Origin: Shinella zoogloeoides
Lineage (GTDB): Bacteria > Pseudomonadota > Alphaproteobacteria > Rhizobiales > Rhizobiaceae
Reading direction: 5' to 3'
DNA: 64,000 nt
Assembly: GCF_030733845.1 (NCBI RefSeq)
Contig: NZ_CP132311.1
Span: 3,764,501-3,828,500 of the forward strand
How positions within the stretch are numbered: position 1 is the first letter of the stretch; every line of letters starts with the position of its first letter. A program made the position numbers and the translations under genes. Positions 50,894-60,332 of the stretch are shown one piece after another. The notes beneath the pieces are model-generated. The model saw only the letters and a list, made by a program, of their open reading frames with translations. It did no database searches and was not told where the DNA came from.

Positions 50894-51919
50894 ATGCGCG
50901 TTATCTTTTCCGAGGACCACAAGCTCAGGAATGCTCGCAGCGAGCTTTACGGCGGCGAGCTGGTGCCGCCCTTCGAGGCGCCGTTCCGCGCGGAATGGAT
51001 TCTGGCGGCGGTCAAGGATGCCGGCTTTACCGACGTGTCCGCGCCGGAACGCCATGGCCTCGAAACCGCGCTGAAGGTGCACGATGCCGGCTATCTCTCC
51101 TTCCTCGAAACGGCCTGGGACCAGTGGAAGGCCGCCGGCTACAACGGCGAGGCCATCGCCACCTCCTTCCCGGTGCGCCGCACCTCGCCGCGCATCCCGA
51201 CGCAGATCGACGGCCTGCTCGGCTACTATTGCAACGCCGCCGAGACGGCGATCTCGCCCGGCACGTGGCAGGCGGCCGTCTCCTCCATGCAAACGGCGCT
51301 GACGGCGGCCGATCTCGTCGCGGGCGGCGACAGGGCCGCCTTCGCGCTCTGCCGCCCGCCGGGCCATCATGCTGGCATCGACAGTTTCGGCGGCTACTGC
51401 TTCATCAACAACGCCGCCGTCGCCGCCCAGCGCTTCCTCGACAAGGGCGCGGAGAAGGTCGCCGTCCTCGATGTCGATTTCCACCACGGCAACGGCACGC
51501 AGGATATCTTCTACGAGCGTGGCGATGTCTTCTTCGCTTCGCTGCACGGCGATCCGGCGGAAGCCTTCCCGCATTTCCTCGGCTATGCGGAGGAGACCGG
51601 CAAGGGCGCCGGGGCGGGCACCACGCTCAATCACCCCATGCCGCCCGGCACACCCTATCCCGTCTGGGAGGCCGCCCTTCAAGACGCACTGAAGCGCATC
51701 GCCGAATTCGGCGCCGAGGTCATCGTGCTCTCGCTCGGCGTCGACACGTTTGAGCAGGACCCGATCTCCTTCTTCAAGCTTACCTCGCCGGACTACATCA
51801 CGATGGGCCGGGCGGTGGCCGCGAGCGGCCTGCCGGTGCTCGTCGTCATGGAGGGCGGCTACGGCGTGCCGCAAATCGGCCTCAACGTCGCCAACACGCT
51901 GAGGGGCATCGCCGGCTGA
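50894..51919 (+). CDS. Acetylpolyamine amidohydrolase (class II histone-deacetylase family)
   Basis: A 341-residue zinc amidohydrolase. Active-site motifs are ALCRPPGHHAGIDSFGGYCF (tandem histidines), VDFHHGNGTQDIFYERGDVF (metal Asp and His), LSLGVDTFEQDP (metal Asp) and EGGYGVPQIG (tyrosine). The region resembles bacterial APAH enzymes that deacetylate acetylputrescine or acetylcadaverine rather than acetoin-utilisation AcuC. Neighbouring genes do not reveal a polyamine pathway. Confidence 0.9.
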   Translation: MRVIFSEDHKLRNARSELYGGELVPPFEAPFRAEWILAAVKDAGFTDVSAPERHGLETALKVHDAGYLSFLETAWDQWKAAGYNGEAIATSFPVRRTSPRIPTQIDGLLGYYCNAAETAISPGTWQAAVSSMQTALTAADLVAGGDRAAFALCRPPGHHAGIDSFGGYCFINNAAVAAQRFLDKGAEKVAVLDVDFHHGNGTQDIFYERGDVFFASLHGDPAEAFPHFLGYAEETGKGAGAGTTLNHPMPPGTPYPVWEAALQDALKRIAEFGAEVIVLSLGVDTFEQDPISFFKLTSPDYITMGRAVAASGLPVLVVMEGGYGVPQIGLNVANTLRGIAG

Positions 51920-51974
51920 CCCAGCATCAATTTCGTTGAAGCAAGGCGTCACGATTATCCATTTGTCGCAAGGC

Positions 51975-52009
51975 AGACCCTCCTCTAGGACTGGGTGCCG
52001 GGAGGGTCT
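51975..52009 (+). promoter_or_regulatory. Hairpin sequestering the ribosome binding site of the RhtA-like gene
   Basis: AGACCCTCC (51975-51983) pairs perfectly with GGAGGGTCT (52001-52009) over 9 bp with a 17-base loop. The right arm contains the Shine-Dalgarno GGAGG (52001-52005), 7 bases before the ATG at 52013. The start of translation should be closed unless the stem melts or is bound. Confidence 0.65.
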
Positions 52010-52012
52010 TTC

Positions 52013-52888
52013 ATGGCGGATCAGCAAGTCATATCGCAGCCGAACAATGCCGGGCTCTGGGGCGGCGTGCTGCTCTGTTTCGGCTCCATGTCGAGCATCC
52101 AGTTCGGCTCGGCCTTTTCGGCGACGGCGATCGATGCCTACGGGCCGTCCACCACGACCTTTCTGCGCCTCGTCATCGCGGCGGCGGTGCTGGCGCTGAT
52201 CGTGCGCCCGCCGATGCGCTCCTACAGCCGCGAGCAGTGGAAGAGCGCGCTCAGCCTAGGCGCCACCATGGCGGCGATGACGCTCTGCTTCTTCGCGGCC
52301 ATCGACCGCATTCCGCTCGGCCTTGCGGTGGCTATCGAGTTTCTCGGCCCGCTCGCCGTCGCCACCTGGTCGCTCGGCGCGGGCTGGCGGCTGGTCTGGC
52401 CGCTCGCCGCCTTCATCGGCGTCGTGCTGCTTTCCCATGACGGCGAAGGCTGGATCGGCGATCCCATGGGCGTGCTGTTCGCCTGCGGCGCGGGCGTCGG
52501 CTGGGGCGTCTACATCATCCTGATGAAGAAGGCCGGCAAGGTCTTCTCGGGTCTCCAGGGCCTTTCCATGTCGCTGATCGTCGCCGCGCTGGTTGCCGCG
52601 CCCTTCAGCCTGCCGCGCGCCCACGAGGCGATGACGCTCGACGGCCTCGGCATGATGCTCGGCCTTGCCCTTCTCGTGCCGCTCGTTCCCTATGCGCTGG
52701 AGATGATCGCGCTCCGCCGCATGCCGATGTCCGCCTTCGGCATCCTGATGAGCCTCGAGCCGGCCCTCGGCGCGCTTGCCGGTTTCCTCGTGCTCAGCCA
52801 GCCGATGACGCCGCTGCAGATGCTCGGCACGGGGCTGGTGGTCGCTGCAAGCGCCGGCGTCACCTCCGGCGGAAACGGCGATCCGTGA
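52013..52888 (+). CDS. EamA/RhtA-family exporter
   Basis: A 291-residue transporter with ten predicted helices in two EamA halves (GLWGGVLLCFGSMSSIQFGS; DPMGVLFACGAGVGWGVYII). It is close by eye to RhtA threonine/homoserine exporters; the true substrate is not known. Expression is likely limited at translation by the leader hairpin described separately. ATG 52013 follows GGAGG by 7 bases. Confidence 0.85.
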   Translation: MADQQVISQPNNAGLWGGVLLCFGSMSSIQFGSAFSATAIDAYGPSTTTFLRLVIAAAVLALIVRPPMRSYSREQWKSALSLGATMAAMTLCFFAAIDRIPLGLAVAIEFLGPLAVATWSLGAGWRLVWPLAAFIGVVLLSHDGEGWIGDPMGVLFACGAGVGWGVYIILMKKAGKVFSGLQGLSMSLIVAALVAAPFSLPRAHEAMTLDGLGMMLGLALLVPLVPYALEMIALRRMPMSAFGILMSLEPALGALAGFLVLSQPMTPLQMLGTGLVVAASAGVTSGGNGDP

Positions 52889-52979
52889 GCGAAAGCGGCT
52901 GCCCTTTCATGTTCCTGCCGCAATCGCTAGGTTGAAGCAGAATCATCGAAGCCGCATTACCAAGTCTCCGGGGACCATC

Positions 52980-53642
52980 ATGTACAAGAAAGTTGCGCTC
53001 GTCGCGCTGGCCGCGACCTATCTCTCCGCCTGCACGACGACCGATCCCTATACGGGCGAGCAGAAGGTTTCCAACACGGCGGGCGGCGCGGCCATCGGCG
53101 CGGGCATGGGCGCCGTCGCGGGCCTGCTCATCGGCAACAATCCCGTCCAGCGTCGCAATGCGGCCCTGATCGGCGCGGGCGTCGGCGCGCTCGCCGGCGG
53201 CGCCATCGGCAACTACATGGACACGCAGGAATCCGAACTGCGCGCCCAGCTTCAGGGCACCGGCGTTTCCGTCACGCGCATGGGCGACCGCATCATCCTC
53301 AACATGCCGTCGAACGTCACCTTCGCGACGGACCAGGACCAAGTCATTCCGCCTTTCTATCCGACGCTCGATTCGGTCGCGCTGGTGCTGCGCAAGTTCG
53401 AAAAGACGCTGATCGACGTCGACGGCCATACCGATTCGGTCGGTAATGCCGGCTACAACCAGGATCTTTCCGAACGCCGCGCCAATTCGGTCGCCAACTA
53501 TCTTGCCTCGCGCGGCGTCGATCCGCGCCGCATGTCCGCCATGGGATACGGACTGGAGCGCCCGATCGCCTCCAACGCATCGGAATCCGGCCGCGCGCAG
53601 AACCGCCGTGTCGAGATCGCCATCTCGCCGCTGCGCCAGTAA
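52980..53642 (+). CDS. OmpA-family outer membrane lipoprotein
   Basis: A 220-residue precursor with a lipoprotein signal (lipobox LSAC, Cys18), a glycine-zipper region (GGAAIGAGMGAVAGLLIGNN and the repeat near 65-80), and a C-terminal OmpA peptidoglycan-binding domain (VDGHTDSVGNAGYNQDLSER, with SGRAQNRRVEI at the end). It is similar to rhizobial YfiB/PAL-type proteins that link the outer membrane to the wall. ATG 52980 begins the signal peptide. Confidence 0.94.
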   Translation: MYKKVALVALAATYLSACTTTDPYTGEQKVSNTAGGAAIGAGMGAVAGLLIGNNPVQRRNAALIGAGVGALAGGAIGNYMDTQESELRAQLQGTGVSVTRMGDRIILNMPSNVTFATDQDQVIPPFYPTLDSVALVLRKFEKTLIDVDGHTDSVGNAGYNQDLSERRANSVANYLASRGVDPRRMSAMGYGLERPIASNASESGRAQNRRVEIAISPLRQ

Positions 53643-53671
53643 CAGGCGCCCATTTTCACTGCGACGTTGCG

Positions 53672-53696
53672 AAGGGCCGTTTTACGGCCCTTCTCT
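53672..53696 (+). terminator. Terminator of the OmpA lipoprotein gene
   Basis: AAGGGCCGT (53672-53680) pairs with ACGGCCCTT (53684-53692) around TTT, followed by CTCTGTTC. It extends into the end of the convergent YiiX-like gene. Confidence 0.7.
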
Positions 53697-54539
53697 GTTC
53701 GGGGCCCATTCCAGCCGCTTGTAGTCGAACCCGTATTTCAGCGTCGGCTTGACGATCTCGAAATAGGGCGAAAGGTCGAAGTCACGCGGCGTGTAGAGCG
53801 AGTGGTGGCGGATGTGCAGGATCTCGTCGCGCGAATAGGTCGAGGTCGCAGCGGCATGGCCGGGCGCGCGCGTCACGTCGGGCAGGATCGGGTAGCGGAT
53901 GGTCTCGAAGGCTTGCGCGATCAGCGTCGAGCAGATCGCCCGCGTCGGATCGCCCGAGCCGAAGGCGATCAGGCGGCGGCGCCAGCGCACCGGAACGGGC
54001 GGCGCCGGCAGGAAATAGCGCAGCATGTCCGTGATGTTCTTCATGTCGTATTTCAGCCCGAGGCGGGAGACCATGAAGGCGATGAGCGCATCCCGGTCCT
54101 CCGGCGTGAGGCCGACGGGGCGGCAGATGCGCGTATTGTAGGTGCGGTACTTGGTGAGCGGCACGGTGACGCAGCCCTCGCCGAGATTGACCTCGATAAG
54201 CTGCGGCCGCTCGACCGCGGGAAGCGCCGCCTGGTCGAGCGTCAGCGGGATCTCGTCGCCCACGAAAAGCGCGGCATGCGACCAGGTCGATTGCGTCAGG
54301 TACTTGATCGCCGCCGAAACCTTCTGGTTGCCTTCGACGAGCAGCACGTCGCCGGGCCGCAGCGTGCGCGCCAGCGTGTCGGGGTCGGAAGGCGTATAGG
54401 GCTCGTAGCCGGAGGTCTGGTTCTGCAGCCGGTCGGCAAGGCGGCGGCCGAGGCGGTCGAGCAGCGTGTCGCGGCTGGCGGAAAGCGGCTTCAGTCCAGC
54501 GGTCACGGCGCGTCCTTCACGAGTCTCATGCCGCGCCAC
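53682..54539 (-). CDS. YiiX/YebB-like NlpC/P60 hydrolase family protein
   Basis: A 285-residue protein of the permuted papain-fold group. The signature LRPGDVLLVEGNQKVSAAIK with WSHAALFVGDEI carries the conserved histidine, and GDPTRAICSTLIAQAFETI holds the likely nucleophile cysteine. Members are amidases or lipid-modifying hydrolases; the substrate is unknown. No signal peptide is seen, so it may be cytosolic or a poorly recognised secreted protein. The start codon is uncertain; GTG 54506 is an alternative. Confidence 0.8.
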   Translation of the reverse strand: MARHETREGRAVTAGLKPLSASRDTLLDRLGRRLADRLQNQTSGYEPYTPSDPDTLARTLRPGDVLLVEGNQKVSAAIKYLTQSTWSHAALFVGDEIPLTLDQAALPAVERPQLIEVNLGEGCVTVPLTKYRTYNTRICRPVGLTPEDRDALIAFMVSRLGLKYDMKNITDMLRYFLPAPPVPVRWRRRLIAFGSGDPTRAICSTLIAQAFETIRYPILPDVTRAPGHAAATSTYSRDEILHIRHHSLYTPRDFDLSPYFEIVKPTLKYGFDYKRLEWAPNREGP

Positions 54540-54595
54540 TCTAGCCTCAGCCGTTGCATCCTGTCGAGCTTGACCGGCGGCATCGCATTCCTATA

Positions 54596-54612
54596 TTTAG
54601 AATAATTCTAAA
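54596..54612. promoter_or_regulatory. ICE box (Irr-binding) upstream of mbfA
   Basis: TTTAGAATAATTCTAAA is a perfect 17-bp palindrome that fits the iron-control-element consensus TTTAGAA-N3-TTCTAAA for the Irr regulator of rhizobia. It ends 14 bases before the mbfA ATG. Confidence 0.85.
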
Positions 54613-54626
54613 CTGGATATTTGCAG

Positions 54627-55610
54627 ATGTTCTCCCGCCTCCTTCGTCCCGGCAAACGCAGCCTCGAATCCCTCAGCGAGCAGGAAATCCTCGCCCTTGC
54701 CATATCGTCCGAGGAGGATGACGGGCGCATCTACCTCGCCTATGCCGATGCGCTGAGGGACGCCTATCCCAATTCCGCCCGCGTCTTCGAGGAGATGGCG
54801 CAGGAGGAGAGCCATCACCGCCAGATGCTGATCGACCGGCATGTCGCGCGCTTCGGCGACCGCATCCCGCTGGTCCGGCGCGAATATGTGCGCGACTTTC
54901 CGGACAGGAAGCCAGACTGGCTGATCGCGAACATGTCGATCGAGAAGATCCGCGAGCAGGCCGAGGCGATGGAGGAGGCGGCGCATCGCTTCTACCTGAC
55001 GGCCGCCGCCCGCACGCAGGACGCGGCGACCCGCAAGCTGCTCGGCGATCTGGCGCTGGCGGAGAAGTCGCACGAATCGCTGGCAAGGAGGCTCGGCGAG
55101 GAGCACACGCCCGTCGACGTGAAGGCGGAGGAGGGCCAGACCGCCCGGCGGCAGTTCGTGCTGACCTATGTGCAGCCCGGCCTTGCCGGCCTGATGGATG
55201 GCTCGGTCTCGACGCTGGCGCCGATCTTCGCCGCCGCTTTCGCCACGCAGGATACCTGGCAGACCTTCCTCGTCGGCCTCTCGGCCTCCGTCGGCGCCGG
55301 CATCTCGATGGGCTTCACGGAAGCCGCCCATGACGACGGCAAGCTGTCCGGGCGCGGCTCGCCGGTCAAGCGCGGCCTCGCCTCGGGCATCATGACGGCG
55401 CTCGGCGGACTCGGCCACGCGCTGCCCTATCTCATCCCGAATTTCATGCTGGCGACGACCATCGCCGTCTTCATCGTGTTCGTGGAGCTCTGGGCGATTG
55501 CCTTCATCCAGAACCGCTACATGGAAACGCCGTTCCTGCGTGCCGCGATGCAGGTCGTGCTCGGTGGCAGCCTTGTGCTGGCGGCGGGGGTGCTGATCGG
55601 CAATGCTTGA
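54627..55610 (+). CDS. mbfA: Membrane-bound ferritin-like iron exporter MbfA
   Basis: A 327-residue protein with an N-terminal ferritin-like four-helix domain (residues about 15-145). This domain carries DDGRIYLAYADALRDAYP, MAQEESHHRQMLIDRH and the diiron ExxH site (EESHH), and a second EKSHESLAR further on. A C-terminal VIT1/CCC1-like membrane domain (about 165-325) has roughly five helices and starts GLAGLMDGSVSTLAPI. MbfA exports iron to protect from iron overload and peroxide. ATG 54627 is preferred over TTG 54621. The ICE box suggests iron-dependent control by Irr. Confidence 0.93.
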   Translation: MFSRLLRPGKRSLESLSEQEILALAISSEEDDGRIYLAYADALRDAYPNSARVFEEMAQEESHHRQMLIDRHVARFGDRIPLVRREYVRDFPDRKPDWLIANMSIEKIREQAEAMEEAAHRFYLTAAARTQDAATRKLLGDLALAEKSHESLARRLGEEHTPVDVKAEEGQTARRQFVLTYVQPGLAGLMDGSVSTLAPIFAAAFATQDTWQTFLVGLSASVGAGISMGFTEAAHDDGKLSGRGSPVKRGLASGIMTALGGLGHALPYLIPNFMLATTIAVFIVFVELWAIAFIQNRYMETPFLRAAMQVVLGGSLVLAAGVLIGNA

Positions 55611-55624
55611 GGAGACGCGTTCGC

Positions 55625-55726
55625 CTATCGCGTCGGCCGGTTCATGTCGCGCACGACCCAGCGGAAGAAGAGATAGACACCCACGCCCATGGCGGCGAGG
55701 GGCAGGAGATTGGCAATAGAATCCAT
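55625..55726 (-). CDS. Small membrane peptide, 33 residues
   Basis: A 33-residue ORF. It begins MDSIANLLPLAAMGVGVYLF and ends in a charged tail, FRWVVRDMNRPTR. One transmembrane helix is predicted at about 6-24. GAGG lies 8 bases upstream. It lies convergent to mbfA. I do not recognise it; the codon use and ribosome binding site make it plausible. Confidence 0.5.
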   Translation of the reverse strand: MDSIANLLPLAAMGVGVYLFFRWVVRDMNRPTR

Positions 55727-55812
55727 TTCGACCTCAGTACCCTCCCGAGAGAGGGAATTAAGGTCCCGCTAAATAATCTTCAATGCGCGAAGCGGTTACG
55801 GTGCGTTCACAA

Positions 55813-55841
55813 AAAGGAAAGCGGGGCGTTATCGCCCCGCT
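55813..55841 (-). terminator. Terminator of pheT
   Basis: GCGGGGCG (55821-55828) pairs with CGCCCCGC (55833-55840) around TTAT; flanking A55820 pairs with T55841. On the minus strand the stem is followed by TTTCCTTTTTGTG. It sits 11 bases after the pheT stop. Confidence 0.85.
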
Positions 55842-55851
55842 CCGATATTCA

Positions 55852-58278
55852 TCACGCCCGCAGCGTGCCGCCAGTGGTCTTGACCACGTTGCCGACGATC
55901 TTGGCGGTCAGCGCCTCGAAATCCTCGTCGGTCAGCGTCTTGTCGGTCGGCTGGATGACGACCTCGATGGCGATGGACTTCTTGCCCTCGCCGATCGAAG
56001 CGCCCTCGAACAGGTCGAAGACGTTGACGGCCGCGATCAGCTTGCGGTCGGCGCCGGTCGCCGCGCGCACGATGGCGCCGGCTTCCACCGTCTTGTCGAC
56101 CACGAAGGCGAAATCGCGCTTGACCGCCTGGAAGGGCGACAGGTCCAGCGCCGGCTTGGTGCGGGTCGCCTTCTTCTTGGGTTCCGGCATGGCGTCGACG
56201 AAGATCTCGAAGCCGCAGAGCGCGCCGGACACGTCCAGCGCACCGAGCGCCTTCGGATGGAACTCGCCGAAATGGCCAAGGGTGATCTTCGGCCCCATCT
56301 TGATCGTGCCGGATCGGCCCGGATGGTACCAGCCGGGCGCGCCGGGCTCGATCTGCACATTGCCCATCGGCAGGCCGCAGGCCTCGATGACGGCGAGCGC
56401 GTCCGCCTTGGCGTCGTAGACGTCGACCGGCTTGCCGCCGCCCTTGGCGGCATTCGACCAGAGACGGCCGGCGCCGGACAGCGAGGCGGTGCCGCGGCGC
56501 ACGCCGCCGGCAACCCGGCGCTGGCCCTCGGGCCGGTCGTTCTCGTAGGTGCCGGAGACCTCGAAGAGCGCGACGTCACTATAGCCCTTGTCGGCATTGC
56601 GCTGGGCGGCTGCGAGGAGCCCCGGCAGCAGCGAGGGCCGCATGTCGGACATGTCGGATGCGATCGGGTTCGACAGCGCGAGCGAAGCCGCGCCGCCGCC
56701 GAAGAGCTCGGCATGCGCTTTGGGGATGAACGACCAGGTAACGGCCTCCATCATGCCGCGCGCGGCAAGCGCGCGTCTGGCGAGGCGCGAGCGGATCTGC
56801 AGCGTGGTCAGGATGCGGCCGTTGACGGCGCCATGGCTTTCGAGCGGCGCCGGGCGGATATTGTCGACGCCGTGGATGCGCATGACCTCTTCTACGAGGT
56901 CCGCCTTGCCGTCGACATCGGGTCGCCAGGAGGGAACCGCGACCGAGACGCGCTCGCCCGAACCCGTCACGGTGAAGCCGAGGCGGGTCAGGATGTCGAC
57001 GCTCTCCTCCCGGGAGACGTCGAGGCCCGTCAGGCGCTTGACCTCGGAGAACGGAAAATCGACGACCTTGGCCGTATGGCCCCTGTAGCCGACGACATCG
57101 GTCTTCGCCGGCGTGCCGCCGCAAAGCTCCAGCACCAGTTCCGTGGCGCGCTCGAGGCCCGGCACCATGTATTCCGGATCGACGCCGCGCTCGAAGCGGT
57201 AGCGCGCATCGGTGATGATGCCGTGCGAACGGCCGGTCTTGGCGACGTTCATCGGGTCCCAGAGCGCCGATTCGATCAGCACGTCGACGGTGTTCTCGTC
57301 GCAGCCCGAATGTTCGCCACCCATGATACCGCCGATGGATTCGACGCCGTTCTCGTCGGCGATGACCACATTCGACGGGTTCAGCGTATATTCGCGCGTA
57401 TCGAGAGCCAGAACCGTCTCGCCTTCCGCCGCGCGGCGCACGACGAGATTTCCCTTCACCTTCGCCGCGTCGAAGACGTGCAGCGGACGGCCCTGGTCGA
57501 AGGTCATGTAGTTGGTGATGTCGACCAGCGCGTTGATCGGGCGCAGGCCGATGGCCAGCAGCCGCTGCTGCATCCAGCGCGGGCTCGGGCCGTTCTTCAC
57601 GCCGCGCACGAGGCGGAGCGCGAAGCCCGGGCACAGGTGATCGTCGCCGCCGAGGTCCAGCTTCACCTTCACCGGCGTCTCGCCTTCAACAGTGAAGGAC
57701 GGGGCTTTCACGGGCTTCAGCGTGCCGAGGCCTGCGGCGGCGAGATCGCGGGCAATGCCGTGGATGCTGGTGCAGTCCGGGCGGTTCGGCGTCAGGTTGA
57801 TCTCGATCACCGGATCGTCGAGGCCGGCATAGGCGGCATAGCTGGTGCCGACGGGTGCATCGGCCGGAAGGTCGATGATGCCGTCATGGTTGTCGGAGAT
57901 TTCCATCTCCTTCTCCGAGCACATCATGCCGCGGCTCTCGACGCCGCGGATGGTGCCGACGGCGAGCGTCACGTCGATGCCGGGCACATAGGTGCCGGGC
58001 GCGGCAAACGCGCCGACGAGGCCGGTGCGGGCGTTCGGCGCGCCGCAGACGACCTGGATCGGCTCGCCCTTGCCGGTATCGACCATCAGGACGCGCAGCT
58101 TGTCGGCATTCGGATGCTGCTCGGCCGAAACCACCTTGGCGATGACGAAGGGCTTGAACGCCGCCTTGTCATCGACCTCTTCCACTTCCAGCCCGATCGC
58201 CGTCAGCTTCGCGCAGATGTCTTTGAGCGAAGCGTCGGTGTCGAGGTGGTCCTTCAGCCAGGAGAGCGTGAATTTCAT
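55852..58278 (-). CDS. pheT: Phenylalanine--tRNA ligase beta subunit
   Basis: The structural and editing subunit of the heterotetrameric PheRS. The 808-residue protein has the N-terminal tRNA-binding (EMAP-like) domain ([20 protein letters not shown]), the B3/B4 editing domain, the B5 domain, and a C-terminal FDX-ACB domain ([20 protein letters not shown]). The length is normal. It follows pheS on the same strand by 22 bases. Confidence 0.98.
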   Translation of the reverse strand: MKFTLSWLKDHLDTDASLKDICAKLTAIGLEVEEVDDKAAFKPFVIAKVVSAEQHPNADKLRVLMVDTGKGEPIQVVCGAPNARTGLVGAFAAPGTYVPGIDVTLAVGTIRGVESRGMMCSEKEMEISDNHDGIIDLPADAPVGTSYAAYAGLDDPVIEINLTPNRPDCTSIHGIARDLAAAGLGTLKPVKAPSFTVEGETPVKVKLDLGGDDHLCPGFALRLVRGVKNGPSPRWMQQRLLAIGLRPINALVDITNYMTFDQGRPLHVFDAAKVKGNLVVRRAAEGETVLALDTREYTLNPSNVVIADENGVESIGGIMGGEHSGCDENTVDVLIESALWDPMNVAKTGRSHGIITDARYRFERGVDPEYMVPGLERATELVLELCGGTPAKTDVVGYRGHTAKVVDFPFSEVKRLTGLDVSREESVDILTRLGFTVTGSGERVSVAVPSWRPDVDGKADLVEEVMRIHGVDNIRPAPLESHGAVNGRILTTLQIRSRLARRALAARGMMEAVTWSFIPKAHAELFGGGAASLALSNPIASDMSDMRPSLLPGLLAAAQRNADKGYSDVALFEVSGTYENDRPEGQRRVAGGVRRGTASLSGAGRLWSNAAKGGGKPVDVYDAKADALAVIEACGLPMGNVQIEPGAPGWYHPGRSGTIKMGPKITLGHFGEFHPKALGALDVSGALCGFEIFVDAMPEPKKKATRTKPALDLSPFQAVKRDFAFVVDKTVEAGAIVRAATGADRKLIAAVNVFDLFEGASIGEGKKSIAIEVVIQPTDKTLTDEDFEALTAKIVGNVVKTTGGTLRA

Positions 58279-58300
58279 GATGTTTCTCCTTGGATGCCGG

Positions 58301-59386
58301 TTACGCGCTGAGGCCGCCGAACAGGGTCGGCATGTCGAGCGGGCGGAAGCCGTAGTGGCTGAGCCAGCGGACGTCGGCGTTGAAGAAGTCGCGCAGATCA
58401 GGCATGCCGTATTTCAGCATGGCGATGCGGTCGAGGCCCATGCCCCAGGCAAAGCCCTGATATTCGTCCGGATCGAGCCCGCCGGCGCGCAGCACGTTCG
58501 GGTGGACCATGCCGCAGCCGAGGATCTCCATCCAGTCCGTGCCCTCGCCGAACTTGACGATGGGTCCCGACGAGCGGTCGCACTGGATGTCGACCTCGAA
58601 GGAGGGCTCGGTAAACGGGAAGAAGGACGGGCGGAAGCGCATGGTGACGCTGTCGACCTCGAAGAAGGCCTTGCAGAACTCTTCCAGCACCCAGCGCATG
58701 TTGGCGACATTCGCCTTCTTGTCGACCACGAGGCCCTCGACCTGGTGGAACATCGGCGAATGCGTCGCGTCCGAATCCTGTCGGTAGGTCTTGCCGGGAA
58801 TGATGATGCGGATCGGCGGCTTTTGCGCTTCCATGGTGCGCACCTGGACGGGCGAGGTGTGCGTGCGCAGCACCTTGCGCTCGCCGCTCTCGTCCGCGGG
58901 GAAGAAGAACGTGTCGTGCATCTCGCGGGCCGGATGGCCCTCGGGGAAATTCAGCGCCGTGAAATTGTAGTAGTCTGTCTCGACGTCAGGACCCTCGGCG
59001 ATGGAAAAGCCCATGTCGCCGAAGATCGCGGTGATCTCGTCGACGATCTGGCTGATCGGATGGATGCGACCGCGCTCGGCCGGCGAGGAGCGGACCGGCA
59101 GGCTGACATCGACCGTTTCGGCCGCAAGGCGCGCCTCGATGGCGGCATCGCGCAGAGCCGTCTTGCGCGCGGTAATGGCGTCCGTCACGCGCGTCTTCAG
59201 CGCGTTGATCGCCGCGCCGCGTGTCTGACGCTCTTCCGGCGGCATGGCGCCGAGCGTCTTCAGAAGTTCCGAGACGGAGCCCTTCTTGCCAAGCGCGCCA
59301 ACGCGCACGGCTTCGATCGCCGCTTCGTCGGAGGCCGCGTCAACGTCGGAAAGGAGCTGCTTTTCCAGTGTGTCGAGTTCAGTCAT
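58301..59386 (-). CDS. pheS: Phenylalanine--tRNA ligase alpha subunit
   Basis: The catalytic subunit of PheRS, a class II synthetase. The 361-residue protein has an N-terminal coiled coil and motif 2 around [20 protein letters not shown] (with [20 protein letters not shown]), and motif 3 at [17 protein letters not shown] near the end. ATG 59386 starts the standard N terminus [12 protein letters not shown]. The start overlaps the kinase-like gene by 8 bases. Confidence 0.98.
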   Translation of the reverse strand: MTELDTLEKQLLSDVDAASDEAAIEAVRVGALGKKGSVSELLKTLGAMPPEERQTRGAAINALKTRVTDAITARKTALRDAAIEARLAAETVDVSLPVRSSPAERGRIHPISQIVDEITAIFGDMGFSIAEGPDVETDYYNFTALNFPEGHPAREMHDTFFFPADESGERKVLRTHTSPVQVRTMEAQKPPIRIIIPGKTYRQDSDATHSPMFHQVEGLVVDKKANVANMRWVLEEFCKAFFEVDSVTMRFRPSFFPFTEPSFEVDIQCDRSSGPIVKFGEGTDWMEILGCGMVHPNVLRAGGLDPDEYQGFAWGMGLDRIAMLKYGMPDLRDFFNADVRWLSHYGFRPLDMPTLFGGLSA

Positions 59387-60245
59387 CTTTACCTGCTTTG
59401 CTTGCGTCGGCCGGGCGGGGAGGCAGAAGAGCCTCGGACAGATAGCGGGTTGCGGCGAGGAAGCGTCGCAGATCACTACCCATGTGCACGCGCCCGATCA
59501 ATTGGGTTGGCGATAAAAACTTGCCGAGAAACCGGAGCATTGCCGCCAGTTCCGCCTCGGCGGCGGAAGGCGCGTTGGTGCGCCAGGCGGCATAGGCCTT
59601 GTCGGCCGTCGCCTTGCCGAGCCGGGCGCGGTCGGTGAGCTGCAGAAAGAGCAGCCAGAGGTCGCGCGCCTGGGCGGTGGCGAGCGGCATGGCGGCCTCC
59701 GGCTCCTCCTCGAAATCCATGAAGCCGATGCGCCGCTCGCCGGCCACGAAGAAATCGCGCGGGTGCGGTCGCCCGTGGCAGAGGCCCTTGCCGTGCAGCG
59801 CGCCGAGATGGGCGGCGCAGGCGACGAGCAGGGCGTCATGGCCGGCGGGATCGGTGTCGCGCAACATGTCGAGGCGGGCCGTCACGGTCGGCGCGACGTC
59901 GGACAGCACCAGCGCGCTGCCGGACGAATAGAGCACCTGCGGCACCGGCACGCCCTTCTCGGCGAAGGTCTCGATGCGGCGGATTTCCCGCGCGATCATG
60001 CCTTTGCTGTCGAGATAGGGGGAGGGACGCAGGAACGGCTGGCCGAACAGGCCGGCGAGCGCCGTCTGCGCCTTCGTCCAGACCGGCGGGCGCTCGGTGC
60101 CGTAGCGCTTGATCCACACGGCGCCGAAGGAGAGCTCCACCCGCTCGACCCGGCGCGTCTCGCGGGTCAGCGCGGCAAGCAGCGTCTCGATATCCCCGTC
60201 CGTCATGTTGGGGATCGTCTCGAGCGCGGTAAGCCTGCCGTCCAT
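59379..60245 (-). CDS. Protein-kinase-fold protein, possible pseudokinase
   Basis: A 288-residue protein with a kinase-like layout. The region [11 protein letters not shown] supplies the candidate ATP-site lysine. [20 protein letters not shown] lies where the catalytic loop should be; the usual HGD is HGR, so the catalytic aspartate is missing. FMDFEEEPE retains the metal-binding DFE. It is the first gene of a pheS-pheT unit, overlapping pheS by 8 bases. The substrate is unknown. ATG 60245 has AGGA 8 bases upstream; ATG 60206 is an alternative. Confidence 0.7.
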   Translation of the reverse strand: MDGRLTALETIPNMTDGDIETLLAALTRETRRVERVELSFGAVWIKRYGTERPPVWTKAQTALAGLFGQPFLRPSPYLDSKGMIAREIRRIETFAEKGVPVPQVLYSSGSALVLSDVAPTVTARLDMLRDTDPAGHDALLVACAAHLGALHGKGLCHGRPHPRDFFVAGERRIGFMDFEEEPEAAMPLATAQARDLWLLFLQLTDRARLGKATADKAYAAWRTNAPSAAEAELAAMLRFLGKFLSPTQLIGRVHMGSDLRRFLAATRYLSEALLPPRPADASKAGKDD

Positions 60246-60261
60246 GGCCGAAATCCTGATG

Positions 60262-60300
60262 TTAAAACAAAAACCCGCACCGGTTCCCCGGCGCGGGTTT
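60262..60300 (-). terminator. Terminator of the infC-rpmI-rplT unit
   Basis: AAACCCGC (60271-60278) pairs with GCGGGTTT (60293-60300), with an inner CCGG/CCGG element. The minus strand continues with TTTTTGTTTTAAC. It is between rplT and the kinase-like gene. Confidence 0.8.
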
Positions 60301-60332
60301 CACAACGAAGCGAAGATGGTTGTGAGCGCCGG

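Noticed and set aside
55783..58311. 842-residue open frame antisense to pheT
   Set aside because: The region is fully explained by pheT on the minus strand; the long frame is a shadow caused by high GC in third positions.
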